Source: Zygaena filipendulae | Taxonomy: Eukaryota > Arthropoda > Insecta > Lepidoptera > Zygaenidae | Length of the DNA: 64,000 nt | Direction of reading: 5' to 3' | Assembly: GCA_907165275.2 (NCBI GenBank) | Contig: OU015662.1 | Location: 4,099,501-4,163,500, forward strand | Shown: positions 44,192 through 53,245 of the stretch, piece after piece | How positions within the stretch are numbered: the first letter of the stretch is position 1 | How the letters are laid out: every line of letters starts with the position of its first letter | Position numbers and translations under genes: made by a program | Notes under the pieces: generated by a model | What the model saw: only the letters and a program-made list of their open reading frames with translations | The model's database searches: none | What the model was told of the DNA's origin: nothing

Positions 44192-47100
44192 ATGTCTGAG
44201 GAAATTTCACATTTAAAAGTGCAACGAACATCGATCAAAGGTCGTATCACACGGCTATACAATTTCGCTATGGAAAATAAGGATGATCTTGGAATCGATT
44301 TAAATCAGTTCACCACGCGCTGCTCGGATTTAGACAAATTAATGGAGAAATATGACGATCTGCAAAGCTTAATCGAAATAAAGGATACGGATACGGAACC
44401 AGGCAAACATGAGGAGGATCGAAGCGCAGTTGAGTTGAAATATTACATGGCAAAAGCGGCTCTTCAAAAGGTTATCGACGCCCATAATAGTGCAACTAGC
44501 GGGTCGAACTATTTGAATGCCCATTTAAACGACGAACGTCATGATAATATTCACAATCACGTGCTTCTTCCCAAGCTAGCATTACCAACGTTTGACGGAA
44601 AAATATCGGAGTGGCCGAGTTTTAAAAATATTTTCATGACGACTGTTGGCAGTAGTAACATTTCACCGTCACGCAAGTTACAATATTTAAAGTCAGCTCT
44701 CAAAGACGAGGCAGCTAGCTTAGTAAGTGCTCTACTCATTTCTGATGATAACTTCGCAAAGGCCATGGAAACTTTGAGCACAAGGTATGAGAACAAAACT
44801 ATTGTAGTTAACACTCACTTGAAATCCTTTCTTAATCACCCAACTGTCACCCGCAACAATTTGAAAAGTTTCTTGAACTCCATGCAGCAAAGCTTAGATT
44901 CACTCCATGCCTTAGAAATAGATACCAAAAGCTGGGATGTTCTTCTTGTTTTTCTAATCACGCAGAAATTAGATAATTCACTTAGGGCATCTTGGGAGTT
45001 GAACAGGAAAGAGAATACCTTACCCACATTGAGAGAGCTCTTGGATTTTCTTACTTTCCGCATGACGGCGTTCGAGCTTATTAATGACAAACCGAGTGAC
45101 AGCAAGCAGCAACCTTCTAAGCCTAAAGTATCGTATAGTACTACCTCTATTGATAATGATATTTTATGTTTTATGTGCAAAGGGAACCATGTGCTGCATA
45201 AGTGCTCTCAGTTTACGCAATTGTCTCCTACACAACGAAATGAGTATGTAAAAACCAATAGATTATGTTTTAATTGCTTAAAGCCTTACAAGTTTAACCA
45301 TAAATGTTCCAAACACAAGTGTCTTACGTGTAATGGCCGACATCATACTATGTTGCATATGCTAAGTCCTCCGGTCCAAGCTAACACTCTAATGTCAAAT
45401 TTACCCAACGTTGTAGACGCGCAGCAGTCTCTGTCTACGTCTGCAGCAATTTTACCGCCTGCAAATGTAGCACCTGCGGCCTCTGCATCCACATTGCCTG
45501 CTCTATACAATACGTCAAGCTCGCAATTAACAAAAGACCAATGTGCTAATAATAACGAAAACAAGTCTAACCTTGTTCAAACGGCTCACACGAGTACTAA
45601 TACTAATATGCACGTATTACTATCCACAGCAATAATAAGGATTCAAGATGCGACTGGACAGTGGCACACCGCTAGAGCCCTCTTGGATTCCGGCAGCGAG
45701 GTAAACCTCATCACCAGCAGGTTGGCGCTCAAACTCAAATGTAAACAGGATAGTAATCAGTACTCTATCTTAGGGATTGGTGCTTCAAAGCAACAATCAA
45801 ATGTTAGTGTTACGACAAACATCGCGTCACGCATAGGTGAATATAAGGCCAGTATCACATGCTTAGTAATGGACAAGATTACAGTACCTTTACCTCACTT
45901 TTACGTCCATACTTACGACTGGAACATTCCAAAACAACAATTACTCTCATTAGCCGACCCATGCTTTAACAAACCTAGCGAAATCGATATACTTATAGGC
46001 GCGCAACTATTTTATTCTATTATTTCACAAGGACATATAAGTTTAGGCCCTAAGCTACCTCACTTAGTTAATTCAGTATTTGGTTGGATTATTTCTGGTG
46101 CTCTAGTGCTCGACACTCAGGCAGTAAATTGCAACGCTACATCTTTGACATCAGTCAACACTGCGCATGTCAGTCTTCATCTATGTGACAATCGTTGTGA
46201 TAAACTTTTAGCTAGATTTTGGGAGCAGGAAGAGGTATCTTATAAACCAGTTTTTACACCAGACCAAGCTTACTGTGAACAGTTATTTTTAGATACTACG
46301 AAATTCGTTGACAATGGTCCATATACGGTTAACATGCCCATCAACGAGGAGTTAATTAATAACTTAGGTAATTCTTTTAATACTGCGTATCGTTGTTTAT
46401 TATATTTAGAATCTAATTTCGAAAAAGATCCAAACTTAAAGGTTCAATATACAAAATTTATTAATGAATTTTTAGAACTTGATCATGCCGAGTTTATACC
46501 GTTTGATTTTATGACTCACGGTAAATATCCAACATATTTTCTACCTCATCATGCGGTAATTAGACCCGACAGTATAACAACAAAGCTAAGAACTGTGTTC
46601 AACGCTAGTGCTAAGACTTCTACAGGCATTTCTCTTAACGATACCCTTTATGAAGGTCCAAACATATATAACGACGTTTTAGATATTATTCTTCGTAACA
46701 GAATGCATAAATATATATTTTCCACCGACATAGTAAAAATGTTTAGAAAAGTTTTTATTAATCCTGAGCAACGTTCTTTATTACGTATATTATGGAGAGA
46801 AGATAAATCTAAGCCTCTTATTTGCTTACAACTTAAAACTGTCACGTATGGTACTAAGTGTGCTCCCTATTTAGCGTGCCGCACACTTAGACACTTAGCT
46901 AATAGGTTCAAAGACACACACCCCCAAGCTTCCCAATGCATCATGGAAGACTGTTATATGGATGACATAATAAGTGGTGGGGAGGAGGTTCAATCTGTGA
47001 TAAGGTTGTGCGATGAAATTATTGATCTTTTAAATAAAGGCGGTTTTCAGTTACACAAATGGTCGTCAAATAATAGAGAAATCCTTCAACACGTAAAGAC

Positions 47101-48778
47101 TGATACCAACGCGGTCTCTTATGATTTTACGCCAGACTGTATAGTAAAGACATTAGGTTTAAAGTGGCTTCCTATAAAAGATTGCTTTACTATTTCCATT
47201 CCGAGTTTGGAGGTAACGCGTAACACGAAACGGTCAGTGCTTTCTTGTATAGCTCAAATCTTTGACCCACTTGGTTTATTGGCTCCAGTTACTATTAGGG
47301 CTAAAATAATGATGCGTAGCCTTTGGAGTCTAGGTTTAGAATGGGATAGCAATTTGCCTACCAAAATGGAAAAAGAATGGAAAGCGTTTATAAATAGTAT
47401 TCAGTGTTTCAAAAATTTAGAGATCCCACGATATTATTTCTCTGATTTACCCATTGAAATCACGTTATTAGGGTTTGGAGATGCTTCGTCACAAGCATAC
47501 GGAAGCTGTGTATATCTCCGCGCTACCTATGCCAATAGGCAGCCTACATGTACACTAGTCATGGCAAAAACAAAGGTGGCTCCTGTCAAAACATTATCCA
47601 TCGCCAGGCTAGAGCTGTGTGCTGCGCTACTATTGGTACGAATTGTCAACAGAGTTATCAAAATCTTATCAAAATTTAATATAGCTTCTACGTATTTATT
47701 TTCCGATTCTTCTATAGTTCTCTGTTGGTTAAAATCTCCATATAAGAAATACAACGTATTCATTTCTAATAGATTAATGGAAATCTTAGAAACAGCTCCT
47801 TTTGGAAATTGGCGATATATTAACACAAAAGAAAACCCTGCGGATTTATTAACTCGAGGAATACATTCCGAAGACCTCATGCATTCCAATCTATGGTGGT
47901 GTGGTCCTGAATGGGCTTCGCAAGACATTGAGAAATGGCCTATTTCTTCGCCGTCATCATTGGTAGAGCAGGATAGTAGTTTAGAAGAGATTCGGGAAAA
48001 AATAAAGTCGACTCATCCCATTGTAAAGTCGGATACGACAGTAATAAATTATTTTAATAGGTTTTCTAATTTTACAAGGCTAACTAGAGTATTTGCCTAC
48101 GTATTTAGATTTATTAAAAATCTTAGAACGAAAAAGAAAAATCTGTCTTTTCTGTCAGTCGCAGAATTAGATTTTTCACACAATTTTATTATAAAAGAAG
48201 TTCAAAAACATAATTTTCCAAAGGAAATAAAAGACTTAATTTACCTACGAAACACGGAACTTAACAGGAACACCGAACTTATCAAAAACCTTTATACGTT
48301 TAGAAGTAGCCCTCTGCGCAAACTCAACCCCTTTTTAGACAATGATGGCATCATTCGCGTGGGAGGAAGGATAAAGCATTCAAATATTCAATATAATCAT
48401 GCTCATCCTATTATCTTGCCTGCACAAACACATATTGCTACTCTAATTATTGAACAATACCATTACAGACTTTTGCATTCAGGAATACAGAATACTCTTT
48501 CCAATATAAGATTGCGCTACTGGCCGATAAATGGTAGAGTTGAAGTAAAAAAGGTTATTCACCGCTGCGTGCGATGCGTAAGGTTTAGAGCGCTAACATG
48601 CAAGCAGCAGATGTCCTCGCTGCCGAGTCCTAGGGTGTCTCTGGTGCGTGCGTTCATGCATGTCGGCATCGATTTTAGTGGTGCAATCAACATTAGAAAT
48701 AATATGCTACGTAATTCTAAATATACGAAAGGTTACATATGCCTCATTATTTGTTTAGCTACTCGGGCTATGCACTAG
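44192..48778 (+). CDS. gag-pol: BEL/Pao Gag-Pol, copy 2 (ends early in integrase)
   Basis: 1,528 residues with the same domains and positions as copy 1: DUF1759-type Gag, zinc knuckles, DSGSE protease, Pao RT with YMDD, RNase H, integrase zinc domain. It differs from copy 1 at a small number of residues, for example AYRCLLYLESN here versus AYRCIYRIESN in copy 1, and TQLSPTQ versus TKLSPTQ. The frame stops at the same TAG after ATRAMH because of the same integrase deletion. Protease, RT and RNase H motifs are intact, so the element could have been reverse-transcribed with integrase supplied in trans, or multiplied by DNA-level duplication. Confidence 0.92.
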   Translation: MSEEISHLKVQRTSIKGRITRLYNFAMENKDDLGIDLNQFTTRCSDLDKLMEKYDDLQSLIEIKDTDTEPGKHEEDRSAVELKYYMAKAALQKVIDAHNSATSGSNYLNAHLNDERHDNIHNHVLLPKLALPTFDGKISEWPSFKNIFMTTVGSSNISPSRKLQYLKSALKDEAASLVSALLISDDNFAKAMETLSTRYENKTIVVNTHLKSFLNHPTVTRNNLKSFLNSMQQSLDSLHALEIDTKSWDVLLVFLITQKLDNSLRASWELNRKENTLPTLRELLDFLTFRMTAFELINDKPSDSKQQPSKPKVSYSTTSIDNDILCFMCKGNHVLHKCSQFTQLSPTQRNEYVKTNRLCFNCLKPYKFNHKCSKHKCLTCNGRHHTMLHMLSPPVQANTLMSNLPNVVDAQQSLSTSAAILPPANVAPAASASTLPALYNTSSSQLTKDQCANNNENKSNLVQTAHTSTNTNMHVLLSTAIIRIQDATGQWHTARALLDSGSEVNLITSRLALKLKCKQDSNQYSILGIGASKQQSNVSVTTNIASRIGEYKASITCLVMDKITVPLPHFYVHTYDWNIPKQQLLSLADPCFNKPSEIDILIGAQLFYSIISQGHISLGPKLPHLVNSVFGWIISGALVLDTQAVNCNATSLTSVNTAHVSLHLCDNRCDKLLARFWEQEEVSYKPVFTPDQAYCEQLFLDTTKFVDNGPYTVNMPINEELINNLGNSFNTAYRCLLYLESNFEKDPNLKVQYTKFINEFLELDHAEFIPFDFMTHGKYPTYFLPHHAVIRPDSITTKLRTVFNASAKTSTGISLNDTLYEGPNIYNDVLDIILRNRMHKYIFSTDIVKMFRKVFINPEQRSLLRILWREDKSKPLICLQLKTVTYGTKCAPYLACRTLRHLANRFKDTHPQASQCIMEDCYMDDIISGGEEVQSVIRLCDEIIDLLNKGGFQLHKWSSNNREILQHVKTDTNAVSYDFTPDCIVKTLGLKWLPIKDCFTISIPSLEVTRNTKRSVLSCIAQIFDPLGLLAPVTIRAKIMMRSLWSLGLEWDSNLPTKMEKEWKAFINSIQCFKNLEIPRYYFSDLPIEITLLGFGDASSQAYGSCVYLRATYANRQPTCTLVMAKTKVAPVKTLSIARLELCAALLLVRIVNRVIKILSKFNIASTYLFSDSSIVLCWLKSPYKKYNVFISNRLMEILETAPFGNWRYINTKENPADLLTRGIHSEDLMHSNLWWCGPEWASQDIEKWPISSPSSLVEQDSSLEEIREKIKSTHPIVKSDTTVINYFNRFSNFTRLTRVFAYVFRFIKNLRTKKKNLSFLSVAELDFSHNFIIKEVQKHNFPKEIKDLIYLRNTELNRNTELIKNLYTFRSSPLRKLNPFLDNDGIIRVGGRIKHSNIQYNHAHPIILPAQTHIATLIIEQYHYRLLHSGIQNTLSNIRLRYWPINGRVEVKKVIHRCVRCVRFRALTCKQQMSSLPSPRVSLVRAFMHVGIDFSGAINIRNNMLRNSKYTKGYICLIICLATRAMH

Positions 48779-49487
48779 TATTACGTCGGATAATGCTACA
48801 AATTTTAAGGGTGCTCACAATGAACTTAACGAATTATATAGAATGTTTAAGACAGATTCCTCTTATAGTAATATTATTGATTTTTGTACTAGTCACAAAA
48901 TTGAATGGAATTTTACTGTGCCTTTAGCAAGCCATATGGGAGGTATTTACGAGGCAGGAATTAAGTCTGTAAAAACATTGCTTAAACGTCAGTTATGTAA
49001 CAGTAAACTTACTTACGAACTACTAAACACTACTCTTGTACAGATTGAGGGAGTCCTCAATAGTCGTCCTCTGTGTCCGCTTACTGACGAGCATTACGAT
49101 ATTCCGTGCTTAACTCCCGCACACTTCATCATAGGGACACCTATTGTGGATCTTCCTGAACCTAATGTTCTTAATATTTCAGAAAATAGACTATCTTTAT
49201 TTCAAAGAATTACTCGCTTCAAGCAAATTTTTTGGAAGCAATTTTATAAACAATACCTATCTGAACTGCAATCTAGATCGAAGTGGTTCGGCAAATGTTC
49301 TAATATTAACGTAGGTGACATTGTTTTAATCAAGGACGATAATACTCCTCCTGGTTGCTGGCCAATTGGAAGGGTGCTTAAAGTTTATAAAAACAGCAGT
49401 GATAATTTGGTACGCTCCGTAACTATCAAAACTGCTTCTGGGGAGTATCACCGGCCTATACACAAGTTAATTTTACTTGTGGAATGA
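48779..49487 (+). pseudogene. pol: BEL integrase 3' part, copy 2, out of frame
   Basis: Same as in copy 1: the second catalytic Asp (SDNATNF) and Glu (GGIYEAG) and the integrase C-terminus follow in a different frame, with the first ATG at 48843. The deletion at the join is identical to copy 1, so it was present in their common ancestor or was copied with it. Confidence 0.85.
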
Positions 49488-49685
49488 ATTGATTTAGTTT
49501 ATGTTTTATACAGTCCATAAGAAGTTAATTTATTTTTATTCAATGACTAATTATTTTATTTTAAAATTCATGTTTCACTAAGTCTACTTGGATTATTGTG
49601 TAGTTATTAATTATATTGACTCGTGTTTCAACACATGTAGAATTTAGTATAAGTGGCTAGGTTAGCTTACCCATGCGTGGGAGCA

Positions 49686-49859
49686 TGTTTGCGATGATTC
49701 GCAATAAAACCTTGAACATTTATATTCCATTTTTTTAAACTATATGACATTTATATATTGATTTTCTTTTCATTAAGCTTTCAACATTACGTTTCAAATA
49801 CATATTTTTCCATTAAATTTATAAAATCCTTTTTTTTCCTCTAGACTTTAAACCCAACA
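49686..49859 (+). repeat. BEL LTR 4 (divergent)
   Basis: It starts TGTTTGCG and ends CCCAACA like the others, but has an 11-base or similar insertion (TGAACATTTAT), small deletions and several substitutions. The divergence begins about 40 bases upstream, in the 3' region of copy 2. It is followed by an intact primer site. Confidence 0.88.
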
Positions 49860-50288
49860 TCGTGGTCCTTCGAGCCGGATAAAAAGAACGCAAAATTAAG
49901 GTAAAATATGTCTGAGGAAATTTCACATTTAAAAGTGCAACGAACATCGATCAAAGGTCGTATCACACGGCTATACAATTTCGCTATGGAAAATAAGGAT
50001 GATCTTGGAATCGATTTAAATCAGTTCACCACGCGCTGCTCGGATTTAGACAAATTAATGGAGAAATATGACGATCTGCAAAGCTTAATCGAAATAAAGG
50101 ATACGGATACGGAACCAGGCAAACATGAGGAGGATCGAAGCGCAGTTGAGTTGAAATATTACATGGCAAAAGCGGCTCTTCAAAAGGTTATCGACGCCCA
50201 TAATAGTGCAACTAGCGGGTCGAACTATTTGAATGCCCATTTAAACGACGAACGTCATGATAATATTCACAATAAAGTTAATAAATAA
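49860..50288 (+). pseudogene. BEL third copy, truncated gag
   Basis: The primer site (49863-49880) and the first 123 codons of Gag (ATG at 49908) follow copy 2 (e.g. GCAACTAGCGGG). After CACAAT the sequence leaves the element at 50272-50273 and a stop follows a few codons later, giving a 126-residue frame. The break coincides with the 16-bp inverted duplication. It might still be expressed as a short N-terminal Gag piece; no evidence of function. Confidence 0.88.
50272..50287. repeat. 16-bp inverted duplication, right arm
   Basis: ATAAAGTTAATAAATA is the reverse complement of 43955-43970. It lies exactly where the third gag copy ends. Confidence 0.8.
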
Positions 50289-50867
50289 ACAAATATTGCA
50301 AATAAATATCGAATAATTTAATCTAAAGTTAGGTACGCAATATTATAACGAATTTCAACGGATCCTATTGAAGTTGTTAAGCCTTTCCGATTGTAATATT
50401 ATAGCTTTGTCAACAGAGTAAAGTGAATCCTTTGACAGTGTTTCATTGACAAAATATCTTGTGTCCTAGTTTTTTGAAGTGTATAAAATGTAGGGGAAAT
50501 TCTGTAAAAAGAGGTTTACAGATCTTTGACTCCCAAATATAAACATTTTTGATAACGTCACTGTCTCATCTATGGTAAGTAATGCCTGCTCATAAAAATT
50601 TAAATACATATTTAAATAGTTTGTTTGTTTGTATACTTTCTTCTTCTTCTTCAATGAACATAAACAAAATTTTTACAAATTGCTAAAAATTATAATAAGC
50701 AGCTAGTTTATGCCTAAAAAAACTTTTGAAAAATCTAAATTATCTGAGGTAAATATTGACTGGAGAAGAGATTAAGAGAAAAGAGGTTGTGTTTTTGTAA
50801 ACGATTAGTTGGATGATCGATGGTGTTAGGATTATACATTACGTAATTATTATCATTGAATTATATA
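50289..50867. other. Right flank of the BEL array, no gene
   Basis: AT-rich sequence with no retroelement similarity seen, so probably the host flank of the array. Confidence 0.5.
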
Positions 50868-51030
50868 CTAGCTCGCGTGAGTTTCGGAATTCCCGCAGGA
50901 ACTATTTTTTCTAAAATAAAACCTTGCCTAAGTCCCTTATAACGTCAGCTATCTGCCGGTGAAATTCCGTTATTATCGGTCCACCCGTTTCAGAGATTAG
51001 TCTGAACCAACAGACAGACAGACAGACAAA
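50868..51030 (-). mobile_element. Helitron-like tail, other subfamily
   Basis: CTAGCTCGCGTGAG, GGAATTCCCGCAGG, GTCAGCTATCTGCCGGTG, then ACAGACAGACAGACAG. Diverged. Confidence 0.45.
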
Positions 51031-51234
51031 AATCAAAAAAACAAATTGTATCAATGTACCGTACTTTAATATGAATTTAGTAAAAAGTTGTTAATTTAGA
51101 ATTACAAACAGACACTTCAATTTTATTTACAATTGTATAGGTAAGTAATTACATAATTATGTACCTACAGATGTTTATTTTTTTTTCTCGGGGATCGACT
51201 AGTCTATTATAATATAATAAGAAATATTTGATTT

Positions 51235-51405
51235 TTGCTTGTTTGTTTATTACGATTTAACGCAAAAACTAGTGGACCTATTTAAAAAAAAAATTCACCA
51301 TTAGAAAGCTACGTTATCCCTGAGTAACATAGGCTATATTGTAATCCGGAATTCCCGCGGGAGCTTCGAAATTACCGCGTGTGAAATCGCCGGGAACAGC
51401 TAGTA
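51235..51405 (+). mobile_element. Helitron-like 3' part
   Basis: CGCAAAAACTAGTGGACC, CATTAGAAAGCTACG, GGAATTCCCGCGGGAGC and a final GTGTGAAATCGCCGGGAACA followed by GCTAGT. Confidence 0.6.
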
Positions 51406-51712
51406 GGTATATAATATAGGCGTAGTTAAGTCCACTCATGTGACTATGTACCATTCATATGCAGTTACATAGTCGGGTGGGTTTAATCCGTTCGTGTTAA
51501 CGCGCCGTTTACTTTTAACTGCCGCGGCCGGCTCGATGTATGGCAGTATGCCGAAATAGTCCGCGTTTTTTGTTGTTATCGTTTATGTATTGCGTTATCA
51601 TAGTTTATTGGGGTGGTTTATTACAATTTACTATGAGTTAAATAAGTAATGAAATGAATTAACCATCGATCTGTTTACAATATTTATGGTTTTAGACTGT
51701 ATAAGTACGATT
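51406..51712. other. No gene seen
   Basis: Short intergenic interval between a Helitron-like tail and CRE-bearing MITE copy 3. It includes a GC-richer patch around 51500-51550. Confidence 0.5.
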
Positions 51713-51994
51713 GGGCATGATGACAAGGTATAAAAATAAAAATTCTATTTAGTCCGCCAGTTAGATAGTAAAAAAAAAATAATAGGTATACACGTATTTT
51801 TTTGCTTTTCGAATTATAAAAAAACGAATTAGATAAAACGCATTAAAGTTTAAGAGTGGGAGGTCGCGACGTCATAACTAAGTATAAAGTGTACTTAGGT
51901 GTGACGTCACACGGAATTTCAACTCAATGTATCGCCGTTATTTTTTGATAACCTTCGTAAAAAGGAAAAATATATTGTGTCCAATATGTTATTG
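51713..51994 (+). mobile_element. CRE-bearing MITE, copy 3, right end missing
   Basis: It starts GGGCATGATGAC, contains the ATTTAGTCCGCCAGTTAGATAG and TTTAAGAGTGGGAGGTCGCGACG blocks and a TGACGTCA at 51902. Similarity ends near TGTCCAATATGTTATT, before the terminal repeat. Confidence 0.78.
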
Positions 51995-52238
51995 ACACCG
52001 CGCGAGGTCGGTCACTGTGCCTGCCGATCACTGCGTCGCCAACACAGAACAGAAAATAACAGATAGAAGGGACATCAACTTAGTTTAGTATGAAAACAGA
52101 CGAAAACCAGTGTCGCCGGGCGATTTTCGTACACAAAACTATTCATCACGCACAAAAACATTCATTAACATAAAGAAATGTATTAAAAGCTTTATGGTTA
52201 TGTTTTTAATTAGTCACTGTATTCAAAATTTCAACTTT

Positions 52239-52338
52239 GGGAATATTGTGGTAAATATACTTGGGATGGCAGCAAAAGAAGTTTTGACTTCCTTTGCAAC
52301 GGTAGAGCGCCTGCCCCACCTACATGTCGTCTCTAGTC
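52239..52338 (+). repeat. Dispersed repeat shared with 60935-61050
   Basis: It ends CGCCTGCCCCACCTACATGT followed by CGTCTCTAGT. It shares TGGCAGCAAAAGAAG and TTTCCTTTGCAACGG with the copy at 60935. The 101-codon frame across it is not a gene. Confidence 0.65.
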
Positions 52339-53151
52339 GCCCACACACCTTTCGGCAAAGATTTGGTTTCGGTCGCCCTCCAACTCTCTTCAGGCTGATT
52401 GATATCTTTCCGTAATAATAAGGATTAATAAATTTTAATAAATCGACTCATTCCATTGATATGTCATTATTTTCTTAGCAACCAAATTAAAACTATAAAC
52501 AACATATCTTTTAAAGAATGGAAGTGCAAACACATACCTATACGCAATATGATAATGCGAAAGTAACTTTTCATTTACCCCTAAATGAGATGTTAAGTTT
52601 TAAGACTTATTATTTTAAAAAAATTGATAAATTATTATAATTTGTCTGCTAATGCTTTATTAAATAAGTAAAGTTAACAATAAATGTACCTACCGACACA
52701 AGAGAAATAATCTTAACTTATTAGAAGAAAACAAATTAATATTTTTTACATTTTCTAAAATATTTATTCAAGTTTTGACATCATAAGAATTTAATCTTAT
52801 GATATGAAAAATAAGATAATAGTATTTTCATTAAATTTATTTAAAAACTATAGATTACGCATCTAAAATACAGTATCAACATTCAATTATAATAAACACG
52901 TTATTTTAAATAGTCATTTAAAAATTGAATGTTCCTAATCTAAATATTTTAATGTACAGATAAGCAAGTAGGTATGGTCTTCGAAAATCAAATCGTGACA
53001 TCTGATACGTTTTCCTATTTTAAAATTATCTGTTAAATTCACTGTAAAAGTGGTATATAAACGGATAATGGCTGCGCTTAGACGCCATGTTGGCTGTTTA
53101 GCAGGTTGTTTACCTTTCTAAATGAGCGTCAAACAAGAACAAATTGTTATT
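52339..53151. other. No gene seen
   Basis: AT-rich intergenic sequence. Confidence 0.5.
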
Positions 53152-53245
53152 GGTGTGTTAGCGCAGCGGTATATCGATTTATTGTACTATGTAGGTGTTG
53201 GAAAACTCCATGATATCGGACTGCGGCGGGTTCGTGGGAAATTTT
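53152..53245 (+). repeat. tRNA-like SINE head
   Basis: TGTTAGCGCAGCGGTATAT fits a tRNA A-box, and GGCGGGTTCGTGGGAA lies downstream as a B-box. The length exceeds a tRNA and no cloverleaf is evident. Confidence 0.45.

Larger units (their letters stand above)
43970..49859 (+). mobile_element. BEL/Pao retrotransposon, copy 2
   Basis: It has the same organisation as copy 1 with an intact primer site: LTR 3 (43970-44143), gag-pol, LTR 4 (49686-49859). The internal region is nearly identical to copy 1, with scattered substitutions. LTR 3 equals LTR 1, but LTR 4 differs from it by many substitutions and small indels, so the two LTRs of this unit do not share one recent reverse transcription. No target duplication is seen (CTTTA before, TCGTG after). 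Confidence 0.9.

Noticed and set aside
53152..53245. Possible true tRNA gene
   Set aside because: A- and B-box-like motifs are present, but the spacing is too long and no acceptor stem pairs, so it was kept only as a SINE-like head.
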